In this document: positions 8,310-17,011 of the stretch, piece by piece
How the letters are laid out: the number at the start of each line of letters is the position of its first letter
Numbering within the stretch: the first letter of the stretch is position 1
Assembly (NCBI RefSeq): GCF_019428685.1
Contig: NZ_CP080096.1
Coordinates: forward strand, 1,116,001 to 1,180,000
Length of the DNA: 64,000 nucleotides
Origin: Paraburkholderia edwinii
Lineage (GTDB): Bacteria; Pseudomonadota; Gammaproteobacteria; Burkholderiales; Burkholderiaceae
Direction: 5' to 3'
The notes under the pieces: model-generated
Databases searched by the model: none
Told to the model about the DNA's origin: nothing
Seen by the model: only the letters and a program-made list of their open reading frames with translations
Translations under genes and position numbers: made by a program

Positions 8310-9146
8310 TCAGATTGCGGCTTTAGCTTTCGGGGTGCCTTTGATCTGCTTGCCGGCGCGAACATCGGCAAACAGTTCGGTCAACGCGTTCAGCGTCGTA
8401 CGCGCCACGTTTGCGTATTGCTCCAGTTCGGAGTCGATGCTGCCCGCACCGTAGCCGATCGCGGCATGGGCCATGCGCACACGACCATCAAGCCAGGGAC
8501 CGCCGCCGAAACCGCCTATCACAGGGATATCCACGGCCTTGCACACTGCCTCGCCGGCAACGGGGCCCGAGTTTGTGAAGTCGATCATTGAGGCCCCAGC
8601 GGCTTCCATGATCTTTGCGTCCTTGACCAGTTGCGTAACCATGGCGTCGGAGACCAGTGCGCCGTTTGCGTTGCTGTATTGAATGCCGTATTTCAGTGCC
8701 GTTTGCGGCGTGATGCCGAACTGGGCCATCACGGGGATGCCGGCCTTGACCAGGGCAGTCACCGCCTCCGGATAGTCCGCGGCTCCGTCCAGCTTGATCA
8801 TGTCAGCGGCTGCTTCCTTGACCAGACGGATACCGGCTTCCACCGCCGACTGGACACCGCGCTGGAGCGAACCAAAAGGCATGTCGGCGCAAACCAGTGC
8901 ACGCGTGGCGCCACGGCGAACCGCCCTGGATACGATGATCATTTCATCCAGAGTGATTTCGAGCGGGTTCGCGTGACCCCAGACGTTGACGCCCACCGAG
9001 TCACCGACGATGAGCATATCGACGCCCGCACGTTCTGCAATGCGAGCTATTTGCACATCCCAGGCAACCACGCCCATGATCTTCTGTCCGTCACGCTTCA
9101 TCTGTTGGAGCGCCGGGATCGTGACTTGTTTATCGTTAGCTTGCAT
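8310..9146 (-). CDS. PanB-like (ketopantoate hydroxymethyltransferase family) protein
   Basis: 278 residues aligning with PanB: LIVGDSVG, DMPFGS, FGITPQTA and IPVIGGFGGG. The Mg ligands equivalent to E. coli Asp45 and Asp84 are kept (D49, D88). The residue equivalent to Glu114 is Asp120 (KLDGA) and the general base Glu181 (in LECVP) is replaced, the segment reading DFTNSGP. Loss of that Glu and the operon setting argue against pantothenate synthesis. It is more likely a paralogue adapted to aldol or retro-aldol chemistry or isomerisation on a keto acid in this pathway. Start chosen at MQANDK; the longer frame upstream overlaps the neighbouring gene's end. Confidence 0.85.
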   Translation of the reverse strand: MQANDKQVTIPALQQMKRDGQKIMGVVAWDVQIARIAERAGVDMLIVGDSVGVNVWGHANPLEITLDEMIIVSRAVRRGATRALVCADMPFGSLQRGVQSAVEAGIRLVKEAAADMIKLDGAADYPEAVTALVKAGIPVMAQFGITPQTALKYGIQYSNANGALVSDAMVTQLVKDAKIMEAAGASMIDFTNSGPVAGEAVCKAVDIPVIGGFGGGPWLDGRVRMAHAAIGYGAGSIDSELEQYANVARTTLNALTELFADVRAGKQIKGTPKAKAAI

Positions 9147-9192
9147 GTCTGATTCGATAGTCGATTTCGATTCTGGATCTGTGGCCCAAGGC

Positions 9193-10134
9193 TCAGCCCA
9201 CGAGGTCCAACGTACCGGCGGCAAAGATGTCTTCGAGTGCGTATTTCTCGGCCAGGATGCCTTGCTCCGACGCAAAGCGGATCACGCTTTCGAGCGCCTG
9301 TCGGTTGGGCTCGACGCCGTACGGGAGCGGATCGCCGCCAAGCGTGTCCATGACGCGGCCATAGAACTTGTCACCGGGCTGACGATCCGAGGCTTGCGTT
9401 TGCTGGAGCCGTTCGAGCCACTGGCGCTTGGAATCCGCGAATGCCTTGAAGAGCGAGGGCGCCAGATCCGGGTTCTGTTCAAGCAGTTCGTTGCGAACGA
9501 CGACTGTATGGTTGATCGGGTAGTAGCCCGAATCACGCATAGCCAGAAAGGCCACGTTCTGTGCGTCGGGAATCAACGGAACCAGATTCGGGTTGTCGAC
9601 TTTGAGACCCACGGCCGCCGCCACTTCACCGGAGATCAGCAGATCTTCGACCTTCTGGCCCGGTTCCACAGGCACCACATTGCCCGGCGCCTTGTACTCC
9701 GCCACGTGCTCATCGCCAGAGAGAACCCAGGTGATGTTCGAAAGATCAACACCGTATTGATGTTCAAGAACCGCACGGGCCCACACACCAGCCGTTACCG
9801 TATAGCCACGATTGACACCGACCTTGCGGCCTTCCAGCTGGCGCGGGTGCTCGATGCCGAGATTGCGATTCACCAGAATGCCGCCATGGTGGAACGCGCG
9901 AACGATGAAAACTGGAAGGGCGGTAAATGGCTTACCGTGCGCCCGGGCACACAGATAGGTCGTGATAGCCATTTCGGAGACGTCGAACTCAGTACCGCGA
10001 ACCATCCGCCGAAATGCCTGGATGATCGCCGGCACTTCTTCGAATTCGAGCGACCAGGGACCGGTGTCAACCTTGCCTGTTTTAAGGGCCTCAGTGTGCC
10101 CAAAGGTCTGGACGCAGGTCTTCAGAATTGCCAT
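9193..10134 (-). CDS. 4,5-dihydroxyphthalate decarboxylase-like protein (Pht5 family)
   Basis: 313 residues with a periplasmic-binding-protein-like fold but no signal peptide. It matches the Pht5 family by its layout: an AFRRMVRGTEFDVSEMAI-type segment, LEGRKVGVN, HVAEYKAPGN and INHTVVV. Pht5 decarboxylates 4,5-dihydroxyphthalate to protocatechuate. The family also contains many proteins of unknown function annotated as NMT1-type solute-binding proteins. If it acts as a decarboxylase, its product could enter the adjacent pca pathway or a 4,5-cleavage route using LigJ. The true substrate may be another aromatic or heterocyclic dicarboxylate. Confidence 0.78.
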   Translation of the reverse strand: MAILKTCVQTFGHTEALKTGKVDTGPWSLEFEEVPAIIQAFRRMVRGTEFDVSEMAITTYLCARAHGKPFTALPVFIVRAFHHGGILVNRNLGIEHPRQLEGRKVGVNRGYTVTAGVWARAVLEHQYGVDLSNITWVLSGDEHVAEYKAPGNVVPVEPGQKVEDLLISGEVAAAVGLKVDNPNLVPLIPDAQNVAFLAMRDSGYYPINHTVVVRNELLEQNPDLAPSLFKAFADSKRQWLERLQQTQASDRQPGDKFYGRVMDTLGGDPLPYGVEPNRQALESVIRFASEQGILAEKYALEDIFAAGTLDLVG

Positions 10135-10159
10135 TCGAGAAGTCTCCTATCAACGGCCG

Positions 10160-10459
10160 TTAGCAACAGGCATCAAAATAATCATCAGGGACGAGCAGCG
10201 AGCGTCTTAGCCATTTCCAGGGCAAGTCGTCGTCATCGAATTCCGACATCGGTTTAAAGACCTTAAAACGATGACGACCCTCGTCGGTCCAGAACGCAAC
10301 CACGGTCTCCAGCGGAGGACACCCGGGCGACTGACACTCGATCTCCGAAACCATGATCACGATGTCGATCCCGAGTTCGAAGTTCGCGCGCACCACTTCA
10401 CGAATGCGGTCCGCGTGCGACAACGAAAGAGGATCGGGCCTCCCGATATTTCCTAGCAT
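10160..10459 (-). CDS. Small conserved protein, first gene of catabolic operon
   Basis: 99 residues, cytoplasmic, with no transmembrane segment. A CQSPGCPPLETVV motif and a C-terminal acidic-aromatic stretch (DDDDLPWKWL) are the notable features, and the protein ends in CC. I recall similar short proteins being annotated loosely as nitrate reductase, which the sequence does not support. It precedes the Pht5-like gene by 25 bp and is the promoter-proximal gene of the operon. Cysteine arrangement could suit metal binding. Function unknown. Confidence 0.65.
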   Translation of the reverse strand: MLGNIGRPDPLSLSHADRIREVVRANFELGIDIVIMVSEIECQSPGCPPLETVVAFWTDEGRHRFKVFKPMSEFDDDDLPWKWLRRSLLVPDDYFDACC

Positions 10460-10879
10460 CTCAGGTCCCGCAGGTTGAATCGCGAATCTGTATCGGGTTA
10501 TCTAGTTCTTTTATGTGGAACGTTGTTCTGAATACAGAATCAACCTTATCACTAAGGATTGGCAGCGTCAACGACGCAGGGAGTGAAAATCAGGGCTGTG
10601 AGCTGCTGCTGGACAGCGTGAGTGTCCGTGCCTCAAGGACGAGGCGTAGCGATAACGACGAGGTGGTTTGGTGGTGTGATTTCGGAGCTGCAAGCGTGTC
10701 CGTGCCGCTCGACATGAGCGCGCTGGTAACGTTGCTGACCGTGGTCGTGGTGATGAACAGCCGGCTCGATCCGATCCGGCTCGTCGCATTCGGGCTCGCG
10801 GCTCGGGGTGGTGGGAATCATTGCTTGAGCCGCTCGCGCGGCGCGCTAAAGCGTTAGCTAAGCGCCGGCCTCGCATCCA
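10460..10879. other. Intergenic region, probable operon promoter
   Basis: No credible gene. The left half, next to the operon's first gene, is relatively AT-rich and holds an operator-like palindrome. The right half is GC-rich and lies beyond the 3' end of the divergent-side LysR gene, so the two transcription units here are transcribed in the same direction. Confidence 0.6.
10522..10544. promoter_or_regulatory. Operator-like palindrome upstream of catabolic operon
   Basis: TTCTG-AATA-CAGAA (10526-10539) is a perfect inverted repeat, flanked by GTTG on the left and CAAC one base further out on the right. A second overlapping repeat GAAC-GTT-GTTC sits at 10518-10528. It lies 63 bp upstream of the first gene's start, a typical position for a repressor or IclR/GntR-type site. 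The regulator is not identifiable in the window. Confidence 0.45.
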
Positions 10880-11824
10880 TCATGATCGCGCCTGCCCGCC
10901 GACGGCTACCTCGCGCAAGCGCGCGATCATCGCGCGCGTGGCCGCGCTATGGTCGGCGTCGCGTTTCGTCGTAATGCCGACGCGTTCCTCGCTGCCAGGC
11001 AGCGCAGCCGGCGCCACGGCGAGCGAACTGCTCGCGATATCGCGAGCGACCGCGCTGCGCGGCACGAGCCAGACCGCGTCGTGCTCGAGCGTCAGCGCGC
11101 GCGCCATCGAAATCGACAGGGTTTCGACCAGCATGGCTGGCGTGCCGATTCCCGTAGCCTCAAGCAGGCGTTCTGCCGACTGGCGGATCAGCGTGCCGGA
11201 CGGTGGCAGCAGGACCGGATACGCGCCGCTGCCGACGGTCTCGCGCAAGCCGCTCCGGCTCACCGCGTGGCCGGGCCGCGTGACGACCACCAGCGGATCG
11301 TCGAACAGGTATTCAAAGCGCAGCCCTTCCGAGAGCTCCGGATCGCTCGCGCGATTCACCGCGAAAGCAAGCTGTCCCCCGCGCACGCCCTCGAGCAGAT
11401 CGGTATTGGAGGCGGTCACGACCTGCAGCGCGATATCGCGCCAGACGGTGTGCAACGCTGCGATGGCGGGCGGCACAAGAATCGCAGCGAGCGTCGGCAG
11501 CACGCCGAAGCGGATTTCCGCGCGCTGCGGATCGTCGCGCACCGATAGCGCGCGGAACCCATCGCGCAGCGTCGCGAGCGATTGCATCGCGAAAGGCAGA
11601 AGACGCTGGCCGTCGGGTGTCAGTCGCGCACCTTGCCTGCCGCGTATGAACAGCGTCGCACCGATCATCTCTTCGAGTTCCACCAGCGTCTTCGATACCG
11701 CCGGCTGCGAGATCGACAACTGTTCGGCGGCCCGCTGCAACGAGCCACACTGCGCGACGGCGACGAAGCAGTGCAAATGGCGAAGCTTGACGCGTGCGCC
11801 ACTGGAAGGCAGTTGTATATCCAT
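10880..11824 (-). CDS. pcaQ: LysR-type regulator of protocatechuate catabolism, PcaQ
   Basis: 314 residues with an N-terminal winged HTH (KLRHLHCFVAVAQCGSLQRA through ISQPAVSKTLVELEEMIG) and a LysR substrate-binding domain. The sequence type and its position divergent from pcaH are those of PcaQ, which activates pca genes in response to beta-carboxymuconate-type intermediates. The start codon directly abuts an inverted repeat shared with the pcaH promoter region, consistent with autoregulation. Confidence 0.88.
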   Translation of the reverse strand: MDIQLPSSGARVKLRHLHCFVAVAQCGSLQRAAEQLSISQPAVSKTLVELEEMIGATLFIRGRQGARLTPDGQRLLPFAMQSLATLRDGFRALSVRDDPQRAEIRFGVLPTLAAILVPPAIAALHTVWRDIALQVVTASNTDLLEGVRGGQLAFAVNRASDPELSEGLRFEYLFDDPLVVVTRPGHAVSRSGLRETVGSGAYPVLLPPSGTLIRQSAERLLEATGIGTPAMLVETLSISMARALTLEHDAVWLVPRSAVARDIASSSLAVAPAALPGSEERVGITTKRDADHSAATRAMIARLREVAVGGQARS

Positions 11825-11827
11825 TGG

Positions 11828-11862
11828 TTATGGAAAGTCGCACGAAAATTCAATTTCCATAA
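11828..11862. promoter_or_regulatory. Probable PcaQ-binding inverted repeat
   Basis: TTATGGAAA (11828-11836) and TTTCCATAA (11854-11862) form a perfect 9-bp inverted repeat with a 17-bp spacer, between the divergent pcaQ and pcaH starts. It begins 3 bp upstream of pcaQ and ends 74 bp upstream of pcaH, suitable for LysR binding that controls both genes. Confidence 0.55.
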
Positions 11863-11936
11863 TCTTAGATGCGTTTCAGAATGGCTGTCACGATGCCGGT
11901 GCCGACCGGACAACACCTCGGACAGGAGACCGCCTT

Positions 11937-12647
11937 ATGGCAGCCAGCCCGCTCGACGTCTTCGACTGGACGTCGCACCCGCCGTACGACTACGCGCCCT
12001 ACCGCTCGACCGCGAGGCGCTCGCCGCGCGAGGCGCTGTTGCCGATGCCGGAGCGCATGCGCAACCTGCGCGCGCCGGTTTACGGAGCCGACCGGCTCGG
12101 CGCGCTCGATCACGACCTGACGCGCAATGCGGTCAGAAATGGCGCGCCGCTTGGCGAACGCATCATCGTTATCGGGCGCGTGCTCGATGAACGCAACAAG
12201 CCGGTGGCGGGCGCGCTGGTCGAAGTCTGGCAGGCGAACGCGGCGGGCCGCTACGTGCACAAGGGCGACCAGCACGATGCGCCGCTCGATCCGAACTTTC
12301 TCGGCGCGGGCCGGTGCGTGACCGACGCAAACGGCGTCTACCGGTTTCTGACCATCAAGCCAGGCGCCTATCCGTGGGGCAACCACCCGAACGCATGGCG
12401 TCCTAACCATATTCATTTCTCGCTGTTCGGTGATTACTTCGCGTCGCGTCTCGTCACGCAGATGTATTTTCCGGGCGATCCGCTGCTCGCGTTCGACCCG
12501 ATGGTGCAGGGTGTGCCCGAACAGGCGCGCGAACGGCTGATCTCGAGGTTCTCGCTCGATGTGACCGAAGAAGGTTACGCGCTCGGCTATGTATTCGATA
12601 TCGTGCTGCGCGGCGCTGCGCAAACGCCGATGGAGACGAAGCGATGA
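11937..12647 (+). CDS. pcaH: Protocatechuate 3,4-dioxygenase beta subunit
   Basis: 236 residues of the intradiol dioxygenase family, beta chain. VIGRVLDERNKPVAGALVEVWQ-type core, AGRYVHKGD and WRPNHIHFSLFG are present; the latter region carries the His ligands of the catalytic non-haem Fe(III), together with conserved Tyr residues. With PcaG it cleaves protocatechuate to 3-carboxy-cis,cis-muconate. The start ATG has a GGACAGGAG ribosome site; an open frame extends far upstream but overlaps the divergent pcaQ gene and is not coding. Confidence 0.95.
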   Translation: MAASPLDVFDWTSHPPYDYAPYRSTARRSPREALLPMPERMRNLRAPVYGADRLGALDHDLTRNAVRNGAPLGERIIVIGRVLDERNKPVAGALVEVWQANAAGRYVHKGDQHDAPLDPNFLGAGRCVTDANGVYRFLTIKPGAYPWGNHPNAWRPNHIHFSLFGDYFASRLVTQMYFPGDPLLAFDPMVQGVPEQARERLISRFSLDVTEEGYALGYVFDIVLRGAAQTPMETKR

Positions 12648-13177
12648 GCCGCCAGACACCTTCGCAGACAGTCGGTCCGTACTTCGCCTATGGGCTTGTG
12701 CCGGAGCAATACGGATTCGATCTGAAAAGCGCGTTCCCGACGCGCCTGATCGAATCCGACGATCCGGCGCCGCGTGTGACGCTGACCGGTCGCGTGCTCG
12801 ACGGCGACGGCGCGCCGGTTCACGACGCGCTGATCGAATTCTGGCTCGCGCGCGGTGAAGCGCCGCCGGCGATGTGCCGTATCGGCACGGGCACCGATCC
12901 GCAGTGCCGCTATAGCGTCGATCTGCCGCGCCCGCAGGCGGCCGGCAACGAGGCGCCGCATGTCGATGTGATCGTCATGGCGCGCGGGATGTTGCTGCAT
13001 GCGATCACGCGCATCTATCTGGACGACGAAGCACAGGCCAATGCGGCCGACGCCACGCTCGAGGCCGTGCCCGCCGCTCGCCGCCACACGCTGATCGCTC
13101 GCGCGATCGGGCACGGGCACTACCAGTTCGATATCCGCTTGCAGGGCGAAAACGAGACCGTCTTCTTCGAGCTGTAA
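12644..13177 (+). CDS. pcaG: Protocatechuate 3,4-dioxygenase alpha subunit
   Basis: 177 residues of the intradiol dioxygenase alpha chain, with SQTVGPYFAYGL at the N-terminus and the VTLTGRVLDGDG core. The alpha chain lacks the iron ligands and forms the heteromeric enzyme with PcaH. Its start overlaps the pcaH stop as ATGA, indicating translational coupling, which suits a 1:1 complex. Confidence 0.95.
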   Translation: MSRQTPSQTVGPYFAYGLVPEQYGFDLKSAFPTRLIESDDPAPRVTLTGRVLDGDGAPVHDALIEFWLARGEAPPAMCRIGTGTDPQCRYSVDLPRPQAAGNEAPHVDVIVMARGMLLHAITRIYLDDEAQANAADATLEAVPAARRHTLIARAIGHGHYQFDIRLQGENETVFFEL

Positions 13178-13220
13178 CAGACTGCGCCGCCCGTTTGATC
13201 GACCGGAGGAAAGGAAGCCG

Positions 13221-14591
13221 ATGCAATCACTACGCGCCATGTTTTCGACGGCGCCGATGCGTGCGCTATGGGATGACGACGCAATCTATCGTGCCATGTT
13301 GCGCTTCGAAGCGATGCTTGCGGAAGCGCAGGCTCAATGCGGACTGATTCCGCGCGAAGCGGCACACGTTATCGGGCAGGTATGCGCCGAGGCCGACGGA
13401 TTCGACTGGACCGCGATTTCCGGCGACGCGCGTATCGCAGGCACGGCGGCCATTCCTTTCGTCAAGGCGCTCAAACGCGAAGTCGAGCAGCGCGCGTCCG
13501 GTTGTTCGGCATTCGTGCATTACGGCTCCACGAGCCAGGACGTTTGCGAAACCGCGCTCGTCATGCAGACACGGCAGGCGCTTGCACTCATTTACGCGCA
13601 GATGCAACGACTCGGCGACGCGCTCGCCGGTCTGGTCGAGCGGCATCGCCGCACGCCGGTTCTCGCGCGTACGCTGATGCAGCCCGCGGCGCCCGTGTCG
13701 TTCGGCTGGAAGGCGGCAGGATGGCTCGATGCGCTCGCACGCTGCGCGCTCGCGTTGCGCGAGGCCGGAGAAGCGGCTCGCGTGCTCCAGCTCGGTGGCG
13801 CCAACGGCGCACGCGTTGCGCTGGGCACGCATGCCGATGCGGTCGCGACGTCGCTTGCTGCGCGATTGAGCCTCGCATCGACGCCGCTCGCCTGGCATGG
13901 CGCGCGCGATCGCCTCGCGCGGCTCGGTAACGAACTCGCGCTCTCGTGCGCGATGCTCGGCAAGCTCGGCCGCGATATCTCGCTGATGATGCAAAGTGAA
14001 GTGGCCGAGGTTTTCGAGCCGTCGGGAGAGGGCAGGGGCGGTTCATCGGCGATGCCGCACAAACGCAATCCGGTCGCCTGCATGCATATGCTCGATGCCG
14101 CGTCGCGTGCGCCGGCGCTTTCGTCTTCGCTGGTGGCCGATATGACCGCCGAGCACGAACGCGGCCTCGGCAGTTGGCCCCATGCATTGCCGTTGCTGGC
14201 CGATCTTTTCATGCTGCTCGATAACAGCGTGACGATGGCTGCCGAAACGATCGAAGGACTGCGTGTCGAGCCGAATGCGATGCGCGCGAACCTCGAGCGT
14301 TTGCACGGTGTTGTCTATTCGGAGGGCGCCAGTTTGCTGCTCGGCTGTGAAATCGGCACGCAGGCTGCGCAACGCATCGTCAACGAATTGTGCAAACGGG
14401 CGCTCGACGAGCAAGCCGACTTCTGCGCGCTGCTGCATACGCATCCCGACGTGCAAGGCAAGATTGCGGCCGAGGTTATCGATCGCGCTTGCGGTCTCGA
14501 CGCGTGCCTCGATGCCGCCGCTGCGCAGTGCGCGCCGATACTCGCCGCCTGGCCGGCCCAGCGCGCGGCGCTGGGCGGCGAACCGACGTAA
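13221..14591 (+). CDS. pcaB: 3-carboxy-cis,cis-muconate cycloisomerase
   Basis: 456 residues of the fumarase/aspartase superfamily. The superfamily signature is intact as GGSSAMPHKRNP at about 273-284, and a catalytic-region GSTSQDV motif lies near residue 100. It converts 3-carboxy-cis,cis-muconate to 4-carboxymuconolactone. A GGAGGAAAGG-type ribosome site precedes the start, 43 bp after pcaG. Confidence 0.95.
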   Translation: MQSLRAMFSTAPMRALWDDDAIYRAMLRFEAMLAEAQAQCGLIPREAAHVIGQVCAEADGFDWTAISGDARIAGTAAIPFVKALKREVEQRASGCSAFVHYGSTSQDVCETALVMQTRQALALIYAQMQRLGDALAGLVERHRRTPVLARTLMQPAAPVSFGWKAAGWLDALARCALALREAGEAARVLQLGGANGARVALGTHADAVATSLAARLSLASTPLAWHGARDRLARLGNELALSCAMLGKLGRDISLMMQSEVAEVFEPSGEGRGGSSAMPHKRNPVACMHMLDAASRAPALSSSLVADMTAEHERGLGSWPHALPLLADLFMLLDNSVTMAAETIEGLRVEPNAMRANLERLHGVVYSEGASLLLGCEIGTQAAQRIVNELCKRALDEQADFCALLHTHPDVQGKIAAEVIDRACGLDACLDAAAAQCAPILAAWPAQRAALGGEPT

Positions 14592-14636
14592 CCGGTTCGA
14601 ACCACGATCTTCATTATCGAAAGGAAGGAATTTCGC

Positions 14637-15821
14637 ATGCCCTACGCAAGCAACGGCGGCACCCGTCTCTACTGGCGTTGCGACGGCAAGCGATCGCTGC
14701 CGGCGCTCGTGCTCGGCAATTCGCTCGGCACCGACTTCTCGCTATGGGACCCGGTATTGCCGCGTCTGATGCGACACTTCCGTGTGATCCGCTTCGATAT
14801 GCGCGGCCACGGCGCTTCCGATGCGCCGCGTGGCGCTTACACGCTCGCTCAGTTAGCCGGCGATCTTGCAGCGATCGTCGATGCCGCGGGTCTAGAGCGC
14901 TTTCACTACTGCGGCGTGTCGCTGGGCGGCATGGTCGGCATGGCGTATGCGCAGCGCGATGACCATCGGCTCGATCGGCTCGTGTTGTCGAACACCGCGG
15001 TGCAGTTTCCCGAAGACGCGTGGAACGCGCGCATCGACCGCGTGATGAGTGGCGGCATGCAAGCCGTCGCGGACACTGTGCTCGAGCGGTTTTTCACCTC
15101 GGCTTTCCGGGCGCGCGGCGACGTGAATCTCGAACGCGTGCGCGAGACGCTGCTGTCGATCGACCCCGATGGCTATATCGGCTGCTGCAAGGCGATCCGC
15201 GACATGCGCATTGCCGAGGGCCTCGGCGCGATCGATGTGCCGACGCTCGTTATTACCGCTAGTGACGATCAGTCGACGCCGCCCGCGCGCGGCGCAGAAA
15301 TCGTGGCAGCCATCCCCGGTGCGCAACTCGCCGGCCTGCCCGGTGCGCACATTCCGATGACCGAGTTGCCCGTCCAGTGGAGCGACACGGTGCTCGCCTT
15401 TCTTGCACCCGAAGGCGAGCTGTCGGAGCTCGAGCGCTACGACATCGGCCTTGAACGCCGCCGCGAAATTCTCGGCCGCGACTATGTCGATGCGCGCCTG
15501 GCTGCACGCACTCGTTTTAATGCGCGCTTTCAGGAAATGATCACGCAGCTCGCGTGGGGCACGATCTGGACGTCGAGCCGCTTCGACGACGTGACGCGCC
15601 GCATCGTGGTCCTGTCGATGACCGCCGCGCTCGGACGCTGGGAAGAATTCGAACTGCACGTCGGCGCTGCGTTGCGTGCCGGCGTCGAAGCACAGATGAT
15701 CGAGGAAGCGCTGTTTATGGTTAGCGTGTACGCGGGCGTGCCGGCCGCGAATACGGGCTTTGCAATCGCGGGCAAGCTGCTCAAGGAACATCCGGCCGGG
15801 GACCCTCATCGGGCGTCGTAG
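14637..15821 (+). CDS. pcaL: Fused 3-oxoadipate enol-lactonase / 4-carboxymuconolactone decarboxylase
   Basis: 394 residues joining two enzymes. Residues 1 to about 260 are an alpha/beta hydrolase (PcaD) with nucleophile elbow GVSLGGM and the catalytic His in the GAHIPMTE segment. Residues about 270-390 are a carboxymuconolactone decarboxylase domain (PcaC), with RFNARFQEMITQLAWGTIW and GVPAANTGF. The fusion performs two consecutive steps from 4-carboxymuconolactone to 3-oxoadipate. AAGGAAGGAA precedes the ATG. The remaining 3-oxoadipate steps (PcaIJF) are not in the window. Confidence 0.94.
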   Translation: MPYASNGGTRLYWRCDGKRSLPALVLGNSLGTDFSLWDPVLPRLMRHFRVIRFDMRGHGASDAPRGAYTLAQLAGDLAAIVDAAGLERFHYCGVSLGGMVGMAYAQRDDHRLDRLVLSNTAVQFPEDAWNARIDRVMSGGMQAVADTVLERFFTSAFRARGDVNLERVRETLLSIDPDGYIGCCKAIRDMRIAEGLGAIDVPTLVITASDDQSTPPARGAEIVAAIPGAQLAGLPGAHIPMTELPVQWSDTVLAFLAPEGELSELERYDIGLERRREILGRDYVDARLAARTRFNARFQEMITQLAWGTIWTSSRFDDVTRRIVVLSMTAALGRWEEFELHVGAALRAGVEAQMIEEALFMVSVYAGVPAANTGFAIAGKLLKEHPAGDPHRAS

Positions 15822-15961
15822 GCAGCTGAAGCAATGAGCCGAGGCCAGGGCCGGTGCCGCGCGGCCTTCCCGTGGCGTTTTCGATTCCATCGCCCACGTT
15901 GAGGTCTTCCGTATCCACCGGTACCGGCTCGACGATCAAACGAGCGAGCTATCCCCCCGGC

Positions 15962-16849
15962 TTACTGGCGAAGACTCGCTTTCGCAGCAGCAAGCACGCG
16001 CTTGCCGACTTGCTGCAGAACCGTATGATCCATAGTCCACTCGTGCCAGAAGAGCGGCACTGATGCTTTCTTACCGGGAAATATCTCCACCAGCGTGCCG
16101 CTATCCAGTAGCGGTCGGGCCTGAAGTTCAGGCACGAATGCGTAGGCGAGGTCTCTGCGTACGCCATCGAGAAGGGTCACCGGCGATGGAATGTCGTGCA
16201 TCGGCATTTCATCCGCGCCGATTCGAAAGTGCTTCCATACGAATCCGGAGTGAATGAAGTCCTTCGCATTGAAACGGATTGCAGGCGCCTCGCGCAGGGC
16301 AAGCTTTATCGGTTTGTCGGCGAAATGGCGCGCGTAGAAGTCGTTGCCCGCCACGCACACGTAATCCATGATGCCAAGACGTCGAGCCGTGCAGCCCTGC
16401 AATGGCGCTTCGGCACTGGTAACCACACCGCTGACCGTGCCGTCGGCAAGCAATCGGGCCGTGTGCTCCTGATCCTCCACCAGAACCTGCAGAAGAATGC
16501 CGCATTCGCGCGCGATTCGCTCCCATGCGTCGGTAAACCACGTGGCAAGGCTGTCGGAGTTGACCGCGATCGAACATACCGCGCGGCCGGCGCTTCCCGA
16601 GGTCAGCGCTGCGTCAAGCCCCTGATCCAGCAACTCAAGCTGACGCGCATAGCGTAGCAATGCCGCACCGGCGCGAGTCGGTCGCGCGGGACGCTGCCGC
16701 AGAAGGAGCATTTGGCCCGTCTCTTCTTCCAGCGCTTTGACGCGCTGCGTGATAGCGGACTGCGTAATCGACAGGACCTGTGCCGCTGTGGCGAAGCCAC
16801 CCGTTTCAAGCACGGCAACGAAGGCTGCCAACTGGGCGCGGTCGAACAT
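15962..16849 (-). CDS. argP: LysR-type regulator ArgP (IciA)
   Basis: 295 residues. The HTH runs MFDRAQLAAFVAVLETGGF to TQSAITQRVKALEEETG, and the effector domain matches ArgP, which controls lysine/arginine transport and export genes. The longer open frame upstream has no ribosome site, so I start at MFDRAQ. The divergent neighbour is an ACT-domain gene rather than the usual lysine/arginine exporter gene. Confidence 0.88.
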   Translation of the reverse strand: MFDRAQLAAFVAVLETGGFATAAQVLSITQSAITQRVKALEEETGQMLLLRQRPARPTRAGAALLRYARQLELLDQGLDAALTSGSAGRAVCSIAVNSDSLATWFTDAWERIARECGILLQVLVEDQEHTARLLADGTVSGVVTSAEAPLQGCTARRLGIMDYVCVAGNDFYARHFADKPIKLALREAPAIRFNAKDFIHSGFVWKHFRIGADEMPMHDIPSPVTLLDGVRRDLAYAFVPELQARPLLDSGTLVEIFPGKKASVPLFWHEWTMDHTVLQQVGKRVLAAAKASLRQ

Positions 16850-17011
16850 GAGCGATCCGGGGAGTGAGCGTGGCGAACGGCGCGGCGTGGTCGCGTCGCG
16901 CGAGAGTGCACAGTGTATAAGTAAATTTAATCCGTTTGCACTTTCTCTAATAGTCGTTAACGGCTCGACGCATGAACGGCAAACTTGCGATTCGTTATCA
17001 CGACTGCTGCC

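Noticed and set aside
10821..11936. N-terminal extension of pcaH
   Set aside because: In-frame sequence upstream overlaps pcaQ on the other strand; the true start with a ribosome site is at 11,937.
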